Positions 21,654 through 33,111 of a stretch of 64,000 nt of DNA are shown here, in pieces. Made by a program: the position numbers and the translations under genes. Each line of letters starts with the position of its first letter. The first letter of the stretch is position 1. The notes under the pieces were generated by a model. That model had not been told where the DNA came from and did not search any database. It was given only the letters and a program-made list of their open reading frames with translations. This DNA comes from Amylostereum areolatum (taxonomy: Eukaryota; Basidiomycota; Agaricomycetes; Russulales; Stereaceae), in NCBI GenBank assembly GCA_012932865.1, contig SAXG01000010.1, positions 310,001 through 374,000 of the forward strand, given 5' to 3'.

Positions 21654-21721
21654 GCGCGCGAAATCCCGGATATCTCGCGGATATCCTCCGGCGGATAGGG
21701 ACCTTTGACACGCAGTGCAAG
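21654..21721 (-). repeat. Right copy of a diverged inverted repeat
   Basis: Reverse-complement partner of 5393-5474. The surrounding 21.54-21.74 kb is rich in GGATATC-type motifs, as are the ends of the hAT-type element near 37.6 kb. Confidence 0.6.
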
Positions 21722-21907
21722 TTTCAGCGTCCGAAATGGAATGGAATCGGGACCTTGGAATCGCGTGCCCTAGTACCGCGTCACAAGACCGAAGACCGTG
21801 CACCCTGGGCCTTATAACGTTTATCGCCCACCCACGGCCCCTCCTCGACTCTTTCCCCGCTCCCCGCGCGCTCGAGTCTGCAGGCGCAGAGATATACCTC
21901 TCAGACG

Positions 21908-24566
21908 ATGTCGCGTCTTCCGTCCCCCGAATCCCCCGTCGTGCCGGACCTGCCCCGCGAGAGCCTGAGCGACGGCGACGTCAAGCGCGCCCCGCCGTCG
22001 GAGGAGGACGTGCGAGGAGGGAAGGGCGCGCTTGCGGTGGTGGACGCCATTCCGGTCGTCGTGCCCGTGAGGGACGACGAGCCGGTGGTGACGAGGAGGG
22101 AGCTGTGGAGCTATTACCGTTCGTCGTCGTTCATCTATGTATAATCTTCGTATGCGAGCTGACGGCCGAGCCCCGGACCGCAGTGTACTACAACGGCGAT
22201 AACGTGCGTTCCGTTCGTGTCCTGTCTGGGGCGGGCGGGGGTTATTGACTCGGAGCGGGCTGGACACGCGTAGGGTGTAGGTCCCAATGGCACGTCTCTT
22301 CTCTGCCATCGGACTTCGCGGCGCGGGGCTGACGGGCACGGGCAGGCTACTCGCTGACGCTCTTCCAGTCGCTCGCGACCGCGGCGGGGTACGACCCCGT
22401 CCGTGGACCGGGCTCGTCGTGCCAGGACGCGGGCGCCTCGGGCAGGTGCGTCGTGCCGTGGTCGGGCGGGACCAAGTCCGTGAGCTCGGTCGTGCTGGTG
22501 GCGAACGGGGTCAGCTTCGCGGTGCGTGCCATGCCAATCCTTCCCCCTTCTGCCGCGGAAAAAAGGGGGTTGACGGGGACGATGGGTCGGTTCAGGCGAT
22601 GACGCTCATATTCACCACGATCGGGTCCGCGGCGGACTATGGCACGTTCGGGCGGTGGTTGCTGCTGATCATCACGGTCGTGTGCTGGGCGGCCCAGTTC
22701 GCGAGCATGAGCTTGACGTGTGGGTGCTTCCCCCCCCCCCCCCCGTTCTGCGATGAAATGTTGATGTGCTTTTGGGTATAGCTCCCGACCGGTGGGGCGT
22801 GGCGATGGCTCTGTACATGGTCGGGTTCATATCCTACGGCGCGACCCTGGTCTTCTACGCCGCGCTCTTCCCCCGCCTCGCACGCAACACCCCGCACGCG
22901 CGCGAGCTCAAGGACAGGTACGAACGCGGGGAGATCCCCGCGGAGGTGTACGAGCAGGAAGAAAGCCTGGAGAAGAACAGGATCAGCAACATCAGCACGG
23001 TGCGGGGCGTTCTCGCCCCCTGGCTCGCGTTCGGGCGCTGACCCTTCGTTGTCCGCGGTACGGTGTAGATGCATAGCAATATCGGGTACATCCTCACGCT
23101 CTGTCTGAACCTGTCCCTGCTGCTCCCGCTGGCGACCAACGCGAAGGTCGACAATTACGTGCTGGTGCTGTGCGTCGAGCCCTCCCCCCCCTCCCCCCCT
23201 TTCACTCGAATTCGCGCATTTGGGCTTACAGTTTCTCGGCGCAGGACGAACGGGTACTGGGTCCTGACCGGCATTTGGTGGTGTACGCGCTCGGTCGTCC
23301 GATGTCCAGTCCACGAGGCTCTTGTCTGACGTCGTCATCGCAGTCGTCTTCCAGCAGCCTCGGCCTGGACCTTCGCTGCCCAAGGGCGAAAGCTTTATCA
23401 CGATCGGGTGGAAGCAGGTTTGTCTCCGTGGTCGTCGTCGGGGGTGGCTGCTGACTCGTGTGCACGACAGATCTGGGTGGCTATGAAGCAGTACAAGAAA
23501 CTCCCCTACACGTTCACCTATCTCGTCGCCTTCTTCCTCCTCGCGGATGTACGGTCCTACGTCTTTCTTTCTTTCTGTGAGGACGTTGGACTGAGTCGGC
23601 GATTGGCAGGGCTTGAACACGACCGGGACCCTGGTCTCCATCTGCCAGAACGACAAATTCAGCTTCTCGTTTCTCCAGAACACCTACCTCGGCCTCGCAC
23701 AGGCGATCACGTCCACGATGAGGTGCGTCGTGGCAAGCGCGTTTGGGGCGCAGCGTCTGACCATCGTGCCTTGTCTCTGTAGCACGCTCGGCTTTTGGTA
23801 CATCCAGAGGTACTGGAAGATCAGCACGAAGAAGATGGTGGGCACCCCCTTCCCTTGCACCCTTTCGTCCGCACCGCTGACCGCTGGATCCGTCCCCAGT
23901 TCGTCGTGACCAACGTGGTGACGATGCTCATCCCGCTGTGGGGCACGATCGGGATCTGGACGGACAAGTTCGGGTTCCACAACGTGTGGGAGTTCTGGTG
24001 AGCCTCTCGCGTCGTCCCAAACCTTGCCCCCGTCCGCGGGCCCGTTCGCTCATGGCACGCCGACCGGTCCAGGGCCTACAACGTCCTCTTCGGTCTTTTC
24101 CAAGCGCCGTACTACGCGTTCTCCCAGACGATGATGGCCGAGCTGACCCCGCCCGGGTTCGACAACATGGTGGGCACTCCCCTCCCCTCCCCTCCGCCTC
24201 CGCTCCCTCCGCTCCGCTCCTCTCCTTTCTCGTTCTTTCCGCCCCGCCCTTTCCTCACTCACCCCCGCGCCCCCGCCCCAGTTCTTCGGCCTCTTCGGCC
24301 TCTCGAACCGCGCCTCGTCCATGATCGGCCCGAACGTGGTCCAGGCGATCATCGACCGCACCGGCGACAACTGGAAGGGCTTCCCGTTCCTGCTCGCGCT
24401 CTGCGTGTCCGCGAGCGCGGTCATCTGGTGCGGGGTGGACGTGACCAAGGGCCGGCGCGCGGCGGTGCGGTGGGCGGAGGGGAGGCGCGCGGCGGGGAGG
24501 GAGGAGGCGGGCGCGGAGGGAGAGGGGGCGAGCGGGGGCGGGGGCGACGTTAAGGCGAAGGCGTGA
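21908..24566 (+). CDS. ATG22: Autophagy-related protein 22, vacuolar amino-acid effluxer
   Basis: Polytopic major-facilitator-type protein of the vacuole membrane. In yeast it exports amino acids released by autophagic breakdown. About ten exons are inferred. ATG 21908 gives MSRLPSPESPVVPDLP, then TRRELWSYY, YYNGDN, GVGPNG, YSLTLFQSLATAAGYDPV and a Cys-containing loop. Membrane segments follow: AMTLIFTTIG, WLLLIITVVCWAAQFASMSL and WGVAMALYMVGFISYGATLV. Later come SNISTVRG, NIGYILTLCLNLSLLLPL, WKQIWVAMKQYKKLPYTFTY, FLLADGLNTTGTL and VVTNVVTMLIPLWGTIGIW. The end has LFGLFQAPYYAFSQTMMAEL, PPGFDNMFFGLFGLSNRASS and IGPNVVQAIID. The C-terminal tail is Gly/Ala/Arg-rich. The motif order matches fungal Atg22. 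One junction (CCAATG then GCACGT) may be a GC-AG intron. Confidence 0.9.
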
Positions 24567-25331
24567 GCGGGGCCAGTAGGGTGGGGCGGGTGTGGGGTGT
24601 GTGCGGGGCCCGTGCGATGCGTTGGTTCATTACGATAATTATCTGCTAACGATTCTTCTCCTGCTGTCGTACTTACGACTCGCGCATGGCGGGCCTGCTT
24701 TGCCGCTCGTGGGTACGTCCGCCATCGTCCGCCATCGTCCGCCCTAGCTAGCTCACCCGTTCCCATCGACAGACGACCGCCCAATAATTTTCCAAAGATT
24801 TCGGCCGCGGTGGCGGAGGCGGTGGGACGTGTCACGTTGTGGCGGTAGGGGCCGTGCCATGACGAAAACAAGCATTCCCCCAGACAGCCCGGTCCCGCAT
24901 TCCCGCGTGCTCGTGTTTACGGCGGCCCCTTCTTTCTTTTGAACAAAAAGGAGGCGGGGGAGCTTGTAACCGCCGCGGCGCGAGGCCATCGTGGGCTGGA
25001 TGATGGGTGTAATTTGCAATCGGAGCACACAGGCCAAGTTTGTCTGAAGTCGTGTAACACCTGAATATGATGTCGCGGTCTTTCATCCAACGAACTCGAG
25101 TGCCCATGGCCGGCGGGGACTGGCTAGTGTGAGCTGTTCTCGCGGAGAAAGTGAAAATGAAGAGCTTCAGACTACAAGTACAATCAACATACAGAGAGAT
25201 ACAGTGCCCCTACTACAGCGCCGGCTTACACTCTACTCGTACACCCCCTTCTTTAGTATCTTACATCCCCACTCGTGCATTCCACGAACCAGCCAGCACG
25301 CCAAACCAGAAACACGTCCACCTCCCGCCGC
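24567..25331. other. Intergenic, between convergent genes
   Basis: No supported gene. It holds the 3' ends of ATG22 and of the convergent Arb1-like gene. A short tandem CGTCCGCCAT repeat is visible near 24717-24745. Confidence 0.5.
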
Positions 25332-27418
25332 TCACTCCGACTCGACCTCGACCTCGTCCAAGTGATAGCTCGGCAGCTGCTGCATCAGCTGCTCCATGTA
25401 CCAGTACTTGACCCTCTTCTTCCCCTTCTTCTCGCCCTCCACGCGCGCGATCTCGACCCACGTCGCCCCGAGCCCCATCCCGACCACCGGCTCGAGCACC
25501 TCCGCCGCCTTGGGCTCCACCAGCACCCGTATCTCGTCCGCGAACGGGTTGTGGCCCTCCTCCGCCTCGCCGCTCGCCCGCCCGTCCTCGTCCAGCACGA
25601 CCGCGCCCCGACTCGTGGACATGATCACCGGCTTCTCGATGTCCGGCGCGGCCTTGCCCCCGCCCTTGTCCCAGCCCGGCCAGGGCACGAGCACGAGCGC
25701 CGCGAACCGCCGCCCGAGCGCCTCCTCGACCGCGTCCGCGGACGGGCCCTTGGCCTTCTTGCACGCGCGCGGCCCGAGCGCGCGCTCCACGCGCGCGATC
25801 CGGCGCGTGGACCACTCGACGACGCCCGTCGTGTGCGTGAGCGGGAGCGCGCTCGGCCCGAGCAGCGGGAAGAGCGTGCGGGGCGTGCCCCAGACCGCCG
25901 CGGCGTCGGCCGCGGGGGGCGTGCCGGACGCGACCCCGGCCCAGTCGTTGTCGACCTCTTGCGCGGCCTCGCCCCATCCCCCGCCGTCGGCGGCCTCGCC
26001 CCAGCCGGTGCCGGTGCCCGTGGCGTCGCCCCAGCCCGCGGACGCGGCGACGACGGTGGCGCCTTCCTTCTCGAGGACCTCGGCGAATTCGGGAGGCGGT
26101 TGGACGGCGTCGAGCTCGGGTTGGGGGTCGTCGCGTTTCTGCCGTTTCGTCGCGGGGCCTTCTGCCGCCCCTTCCTTTTCTTCGTCGGGGACGACGGCCT
26201 CGTTCCACGCGGGACGCATGCTCCCCCAGAGGTCGCGCGCGCCCTCGGAGAACGCGTCGGGGAGGACGGCGCCGATGCGGGCGGTCGCGGGGAGCTCCTT
26301 GCGGGCGAGGTCGACGACGGCGAGCGCGCGGCGGAGGGGCTTTTCGATGTGGGGCTCGGGGAACGCTTTGGAGCGTAAGAGGAAACGGAGGAAGAAGGCG
26401 ATGAGGGTGGGGAAGGCGAGGCAGCGGGCGGGGGACCTGCGCGCGGATCGTCAGCGACGTCGAGGACACGGGAGGAAGGCGGTCGTACCAGATCAGCCCG
26501 CGATCGCGGAAGTAAGAGGAGAAGAAGATGCGCATGCTCGTCTCCGGGTCGCTCATGAATTTCTCCATGCGGGTGTCTTGCTCCCACTGGTACTTTTCCT
26601 CGGACGAGGCGGGGGGTTTGGCGCGCGTGCTCGGGCCCGACTGAGGGCCGACGTAGGCCACGGTGATGTCGGTTTCCTTCACGGGCGGGTCGACGTGCAT
26701 GGGCTCCTGCTCGTCGTCCAATTCGTCTTCATCGTCCGAGACGGCGTGTTTTTTCGAGCCGGTGGCATGGGCGTTGGGCTGGGAGAGGAGGCCTGTGTAG
26801 AGACGGAACTGTGTGCGACGTCAGGGGTGGCTGGGGCGATAGGATAGGGGACGATATGCGTACCTGGTCCCAGAGGTTGTGGAGACCGGTGGAGGCGGGA
26901 GGCCAGGGTCTGCCTTGCTTGAAGTCGACGGCGGCGGACGCGAACCTATCTATCGGAGACGTGTTTCTGTTCCGATCGGTCAGCATTACGCCGGCGTCCA
27001 TGGAAGGACGGGCAACTCACCGATCGTACGAACCCGTCCTCGAGAACTCGAGCTCGTCCCAATCCTCCCACCACGTCCTCGACTTGGGCTTCGCGGCGGC
27101 GGCGGCAGCCGCCTTGGCCGCCCCGCCCTTCCTCTTCTTCCTCTTGACCTTCTCCGTCGTGTCGAGGGTGTGCTTCACCTTGAGCGCCACGGTGGCGATC
27201 CCGAGTCCGTCCACTTCGATCGGCTCGTCTGCGTCGTCGTCTACGTCTGGGAGGTTGTCCTCGTTGATCGGCACGCGGATGCCGAGGGGCTGGAAGGAGG
27301 TGAAAGGCAGGATCGTTTTGCCTGGGGGCGGGGCGGGGAAGGGCGGAAAGCGGCGGGTTTTGAGCTCGTCGAGAGTGAGCAGTGGCGGTGGCGTCGGTTG
27401 GGTTGGGGGGATCGCCAT
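25332..27418 (-). CDS. Conserved fungal protein, possibly Argonaute-chaperone subunit Arb1-like
   Basis: ATG at 27418 (MAIPPTQPTPPPLLTLDELK). Exons continue with an Ala/Lys-rich segment and RTWWEDWDELEFSRTGSYDR, then FASAAVDFKQGRPWPPASTG, NLWDQ, and FRLYTGLLSQPN. The middle has MRIFFSSYFRDRGLIW and LIAFFLRFLLRSKAFPEP. An acidic Gly/Trp repeat region (WGDATGTGTGWGEAADGGGW) follows, and the end is KYWYMEQLMQQLPSYHLDEV. The helical middle (FLRFLL...ALAVVDLARKELPA) and the C-terminal YWYMEQ...LPS recall the Arb1 family, whose fission-yeast member assists siRNA loading on Argonaute. The N-terminus differs from Arb1 as I remember it. The coding frame is sound; the functional name is a weak inference. 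Confidence 0.5.
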
Positions 27419-28402
27419 CGATTGTTGAGAGATGGAAGTGATCTGGAGGGCTCTAGACGAGGACACGGGGCTTTATACGTACGAGTTGTGAAGGGTGCAA
27501 GGTTATATTGGGATAAGAAGACAAGAACGCCGTACTTGGCTACTGCGGGTGGCGAGCCTAAGTCAACTCACCTACCCGGACACGTTGCTTAGCTATTTGG
27601 AGACCTCGCCGTCTTTTACGCGTTACGTGGGAAAAGATAGGAGGGTGCTTATGCGGGATTCATGGAGGAGGCTGGTCAACCGTCAACGCCGTTCTAAATC
27701 GTAAGTGTAAGTGCAAGTGCAAGTGTTACTATTAGTACAACACGATAAGTACTGGAGACAGCCGGAATCTGTGCAACCGCTCGGCATCTTCCGTGGGCCC
27801 ATCCATCGGTCCCTTCCTCCCGACTCCCCCTGCACAACCCAACCCCCCAGTCCCTAAAACTTAGTAGAAGGAAAAATAGGATAATTAATATGCTCGAAAC
27901 CCACGTAAACTACGCGAGCCAACAGATATACTTGCTCTGAGTGCCTCATCAGAGGTTTCAAGCTTTATTGCTACTTATCTGTTCCACATCAACAAATGGC
28001 CGCCTGGAGAAATGGCATCGCGTCTGACTACGACCGCGAGGACGGGATCAGGAGATTACAGGCTCGAGACCTGCGGTGCTCATCCCTTTTTGCATGTAGA
28101 AGGAAAGGGGGAGGGTACAAGGTTGAAAGGGCAGAGCAAGGATCCGGATTCCGTGCCAGTGAGCAATGACTCGGAGCATGCCAGTGGATTCATAATGTCA
28201 GACTTCACACAATCAACTCGGAGGGGAATTGTTCTTAGGTTCGATACCTAAGCAGGTCATATTATTCTCCTGATAAAGTCCTTGTTCATTTGGTAGGTCA
28301 TCACCGTACAGCCGAAGCCACGGGAGGGTATATGATTACAGAGAGGCCAGACTCGGAAACTCATTGACGAAGTTTGTATGTAAAGATCCCATGGCTAACC
28401 CC
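27419..28402. other. Intergenic region
   Basis: No supported gene. Short frames here lack domains or splice partners. It contains the upstream region of the Arb1-like gene and the downstream region of the LPMO gene. A short AAGTGC/AAGTGT repeat occurs at about 27706-27725. Confidence 0.5.
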
Positions 28403-29503
28403 TCACCCAGACCACACCGCGCCGCCAGGAGCGGTGTAATTCTGTAAGTTGTTGTATATGTTGACCTGGAAAGTGCAGCGTCGAAGGCCGTGCGCGTTCG
28501 GGAGCATGCTAGCGCTTACCGTGATACCAGGGTCTGTGGACTTATATCCCCCAGGGATGGCGATGGTCGGAGGACGAGCACTTCCACCGCTCTTGATTGT
28601 CACTTGAGCACAGCCTGTAAAGTAGCGCACGGTGAGCGAGCTCGAGCCGGGTGGGTAAAAAACTGGACTAACCGATGTAGAATTGGGCGCCAGGGTAGGA
28701 CTGAGCGACGTGAAGAGCAATCTACAAATGGCGTCCGTTGGTGACGTAAGGATATGCGTGCGGAGGACAGAGGAACGTACGATCTCAGCGCGGAGGAGGT
28801 AATCGCCAGCGGGAAGGCTCGTCGGGAGAGTCACGGCATGCTTGCCTGAAAGTGTTCATATTACCGACACGGAAATTGCACAGCAGCGTCAAGGGCACCT
28901 ACCAGCATTGGCGTTGACCATGTCCGTAGCCCACTCAGACGTCGAAGGGTTTAGGAGACCCGAGGAATATATCTTTGTCCAGACGCTCCCCTGACCATCG
29001 AACTCGGCGGCGGCCGTCGGTGCCTTCGCGATATACACTTGCACTGGGCCCTTGTGGCCACCGGAGATGGCGTCCTCGCCGGTGCGTTGGGCATGTTGGT
29101 GCCACTCGAAAGTGATCTATCGTCCGCGGTGAGAGCCGGGCGAGGATACGTGAGGGAAATACGAACCGTGGCTCCGGAGTCGATAGAGATTGTATCTACG
29201 CTCGCACCAGAAAGACCGTTGACGTTGCAGGTCAAGTCGGTGGAGGTGACGTCTGTGACGGGGTTGTTGCTTGGTGGGGCGCGAATGTAGTTGTTCTGGC
29301 CTTCGTCGGTCTGTTGCGACGGTCATCATTGGTACCAATGTGGGCAGAAAGAAGCGAAAGCACGTACTCCGTCTAGCCAGACGTACTGCATCGTGACTAG
29401 AGCGCAGGCATATGAGATGACCCTTGGATGATACAGCCAATGAACACATACAGTGAGCACGAGCGAGCGCCGCTGAAAGGAGCAGAGAAAATGTTAGCCT
29501 CAT
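28403..29503 (-). CDS. AA9 lytic polysaccharide monooxygenase, secreted
   Basis: Copper enzyme that cleaves cellulose or related glucans oxidatively outside the cell. The first exon MRLTFSLLLSAALARAH is a signal peptide whose likely cleavage after ARA exposes His-1, the N-terminal ligand of the histidine brace; the mature start reads HFTMQYVWLDG across the first intron. Further exons give DEGQNNYIRAPPSNNPVTDV, DLTCNVNGLSG (conserved Cys), ITFEWHQHAQRTGEDAISGG with the second brace His in GGHKGPVQVYIAKAP, WATDMVNANAG, TLPTSLPAGDYLLRAEI and PGAQFYIGCAQVTIKSGG. The last holds the Q-x-Y motif (Tyr in the axial copper position) and the paired Cys. It ends TAPGGAVWSG with no cellulose-binding module. 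Length, about 240 residues over six or seven exons, is normal for single-domain AA9. Confidence 0.92.
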
Positions 29504-30233
29504 GGTCGGATCTCAAGCGTCCCCGCATGTACCAATAGCGGTTTTATACCTTCCAGTATATCCGACAGATAGAAGCTCGACAGCGCAGATGACATACTCG
29601 TGCACCTCAGGAGCCCTCTTCTGAACGCCAAGACCTCACCGCATACCGAGCTGGAACGAGTGAAAGCAGCGATACGGAGAAACCTGTTATTGCCAAGAGG
29701 TTTGGATAAGAGAGAGGTTTCCGAGGTTGACGCGTCTTAGAGAGAACGGAGAATTCAGAATGCGATGGTCGGACGGTTCGCTCATTGTAATCGCCCCGTG
29801 AGATGCTGGCCCGGCCTGGCTCTTCAAAAATTCAGTTGTGTCTGATTAAGCTCGACGTAATCACGGCCGTCGAGATCTTCGGAAGAAGAGGTCAAGAGCC
29901 TGTCGAGAGCAACAGAGAGAAACCTACTCAGAGTCAACGATGTCGACGTTCGAGTCCAAGTTTGAGAATTCAATCTCGTTTGGGCGCCACCGTCACGTGC
30001 TCTCCATCTGCCTGTCTCCTACCACGACCACGACCACGACCAGCACCCACCGCTCTTTCCTCCATCGGTGCCCGCTATAGCACCACATTTCACGGATTGA
30101 AGATATAACAAGAGTACCCGTGCTTCGATTCGCGCCCGTTTGTTTTTTGGACAAATCCACGGACCACCCTCAACCAAGGTCTTCCAGAGCCGTGGGTGCC
30201 CACCGGCACAATTGACGCAACCCACCATTCGCC
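29504..30233. other. Divergent promoter region of LPMO and cyclophilin-RRM genes
   Basis: No supported gene. The start codons of the two flanking genes point away from each other across this 730-base stretch. A short ACCACG/ACGACC repeat lies near 30018-30040. Confidence 0.5.
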
Positions 30234-31832
30234 ATGTCATTACTCCTCGAAACATCTCTTGGAGACATCGTTATCGATCTTGAGGTTGACGCATGCCCAA
30301 AGACATGCGAGAACTTTCTCAAGCTGTGCAAGATATATTACTACAACCTCAATGCGTTTTTCAACGGTGCGACGTGTTCTCGTGCTTTCGGCTCACTCTG
30401 TCTGAACATGAACGCTTGTGCAGTTTCGAAGGACTTTCTGGCACAGGCCGGAGACCCAACAGCGACAGGTACCGGCGGAGAGTCCATCTGGTCGCTGGTA
30501 GCCTCTCAACAAGGCGAGAAGGACGTTCCACGATATTTCCCCCCAGAGATTCTCCCCCGGCTCAAGCACACAGAGAAAGGCACGGTCTCTATGGCCGTCG
30601 CGCCCTCTATTGAAGGACAACCCGCAGGCGGCTGTGGGAGCCAGTTCTTCATAACGCTGGCGGATGGTATCGAATACCTGGACGGCAAACATGCGGTTTT
30701 CGGGCATGTGGTGGAGGGAATGGACACGCTCGACAAGCTGAACGAGGTGTTCGTGGACCAGCAAGGCAGGCCGTTCAAGGACGTGCGGATACGACATGTC
30801 GTCGTCCTCGGTGCGTCCCCCAGTCCATCCATCACTGTATTCGGCTAACCTTGCACCTAGACGACCCGTTCCCTGACCCTCCAGGCCTTGTCATTCCCGA
30901 CGCGGCCCCTACCCGCCCCGTCGACAACTCCACCCGCATTGCCGAAGATGAAGATCCACTAGAGGAACTCCCAGAGGATGAAGCGGAGAAACAGCGTCGA
31001 CAGAAGGCAGCAGAGGCGTCCGCGCTGACGCTCGAGATGGTCGGCGACCTCCCCTTCGCGAACGTACGCCCACCGGAGAACGTGCTCTTCGTCTGCAAGC
31101 TCAACCCGGTCACCCGCGACGAAGACCTCGAACTCATCTTCTCCCGCTTCGGTACCATCATGAGCTGTCAAGTGATCCGCGACAAAAAAACCGGCGACTC
31201 GCTTCAATACGCATTCATCGAGTTCGACAAGCGCGAGGAAGCGGAACAGGTGAGACCTTCTCATTCTTGCGGCTTTCCGACATGGTCTCACAATGACGCC
31301 CCTAGGCGTACTTCAAAATGCAGAATGTACTGGTGGATGACAGGCGCATATGGGTCGACTTGTAAGTTCCGTCCCTTGTTATGCAGCGCACCTCACTCTT
31401 ACATCTTTCTCACTATCTAGCTCGCAATCAGTGGCGCGCCTCAACACATCGTGGTCAAACAACCCCACAACTGGTCCGAAGATGGGTCGTGGCGGCGGCA
31501 GGGGTGGCAGGGGCGGATCACGAGGCGGATTTGGAGGTCGGGACGACCTCGAGCCCACGCGTCGATACAGGGATGCCGACCGCCGAGACGATGACTCCTA
31601 TGGGATGGTGTTCGATGTTCCGGAAGACCGTCACACCTCCAAGCGCCAAAGAAGAAGCCGTAGTCGAAGCCCTGTGCCAAACCGAGACAGGGTCCGCCCA
31701 CGACGTTCACCTTCCCCTGTGTCGAGGAGCAGGCACTCACACAGCGACCGCGGCCACGAACGCCGTCGCAGTCGAAGCAGAGATCGGGACTATCACAGAC
31801 GAGACGACCGTGGCCGCGACCGGCGGCGCTAG
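30234..31832 (+). CDS. cyp6: PPIL4-type cyclophilin with RRM and RS tail
   Basis: Nuclear peptidyl-prolyl isomerase joined to an RNA-recognition motif, the PPIL4/Cyp6 architecture linked to splicing and transcription. ATG 30234: [34 protein letters not shown] short first intron (about 30367-30422) joins NAFFN to [19 protein letters not shown]. The cyclophilin core has [14 protein letters not shown] and [17 protein letters not shown] (residues about 1-165). An acidic linker follows. The RRM has [25 protein letters not shown] and [14 protein letters not shown], then the 3' part [20 protein letters not shown] after an intron. The C-terminus is Gly/Arg-rich then Arg/Ser-rich to the stop at 31832. 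All parts are intact. Confidence 0.9.
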
Positions 31833-32103
31833 AACGTAGGTCGCATGTGTATGGGTCGCGCGCAAAGTGACTAATGAGGTTGACTGTGCGTTGCAGCCCC
31901 TACCCTGCAAGGTTTCAGACCATTGAGCTCCTTGGGATGTGGTGCTTCACGGACAGGATAGGAGTCAATGCGGGAGTGGTGGGCTGTGCCTGTACGTAGG
32001 TGTCGCATTTCGGCTCTTGGGGACGTAGTAATGGACCTTCCTTCCAGTATATATACCGCGTCCCCTGTGTATTTCCCACCTTTCATTTCCCCCTGCACCC
32101 GCC

Positions 32104-32964
32104 ATGGTTCACACTTCATCCGACCCTTCGTTCGACTATTGCGATGCCGATGTTATCCTACGATCAAGTGGATCTCTTCCAAGCGACTTTAGGTTGCACA
32201 AATGCATCCTGAGCATGTCCTCGCCATTCTTCGCCAGCATGTTCTCTCTCCCGCAACCGCCCGTTTCCTCCTCTTGCAAAGATGAGCTGCCTATCATCGA
32301 AGCCGCAGAGGATGCCTCCGTCCTCAACGCTCTCTTCAAGTTCATATACCCCGTCCCAGACCCTTCCATCACATCCCTCGACGAACTTGTGCCCGTCCTT
32401 ACCGCCGCGGCCAAATACGAGATGACATCCGCTCTCGACCGCATGCGCCACATACTGGTAGCGCCACAGTTCCTCGCCTCCTCGCCCGTCCGCGTGTACG
32501 CCATCGCGTCCCGCTTCGAGCTCGAAGACGAGGCCCGACTCGCGTCACGCCACTCGCTCGGGATGACCATCCTCGACGGTCCGCTCTGCGACGACCTCAA
32601 ACACATCACCGCTTACGCGTACCACCGCCTGCTCAACCTGCACCGCACCCGCGCGACCGCCGCGCAGAGCGTACTCGCTGAGGCGGACGCGTCTGGTGAG
32701 CGTGTGCGCTGCATGCAATGCAACGGCGCGCAGTTCAACTCCACGCGCTCGTACGCGACGCCCAAGTGGTGGAGCGAGTGGCGGTCGCGCGCGAAGGAGG
32801 AGGTAGGACGAAGACCGACGACGGAGGTCGTGTTCGGACTGCAGTTTTTGATGGAGGCGGCGCGGGAGTCGGCATGTCCACGTTGTGCGATGAGCGTGTT
32901 GGATTCGTATGCGTTTTTGGATGGGCTCAAGGTGAAGATGGATGCACTGCCAGCGACGATCTAA
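32104..32964 (+). CDS. BTB/POZ domain protein
   Basis: Single-exon gene of 286 residues. The N-terminal BTB fold is clear: DADVILRSSGSLPSDFRLHK, CILSMSSPFFASMFSLPQP, then LPIIEAAEDASVLNALFKFI and YPVPDP. A helical C-terminal half follows (LAAKYEMTSALDRM-like repeats, RVYAIASRFELEDEARLASR). Near the end are two Cys pairs, RCMQCNGAQF and CPRCAM, a possible zinc site. Agaricomycetes have large families of such proteins; most lack a known role, and binding to a cullin-3 ligase is only a possibility. It is convergent with MLH3, with about 150 bases between the stops. Confidence 0.85.
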   Translation: MVHTSSDPSFDYCDADVILRSSGSLPSDFRLHKCILSMSSPFFASMFSLPQPPVSSSCKDELPIIEAAEDASVLNALFKFIYPVPDPSITSLDELVPVLTAAAKYEMTSALDRMRHILVAPQFLASSPVRVYAIASRFELEDEARLASRHSLGMTILDGPLCDDLKHITAYAYHRLLNLHRTRATAAQSVLAEADASGERVRCMQCNGAQFNSTRSYATPKWWSEWRSRAKEEVGRRPTTEVVFGLQFLMEAARESACPRCAMSVLDSYAFLDGLKVKMDALPATI

Positions 32965-33111
32965 GGTGGTGTCGATCTAATGGACTTTTGAGATTCCAGA
33001 CTATCGCCTCTCGGTGACGAGGGTTGCACTGATGTCCATGATACATGATGTATTCTAGATTTATACCACACCATTGTATTGGCTACCACACTTTTTGTCC
33101 CGGATATACCC

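Noticed and set aside
25396..26847. 483-codon plus-strand frame
   Set aside because: Antisense to the Arb1-like gene; low-complexity Ser/Arg/Ala composition caused by high GC.
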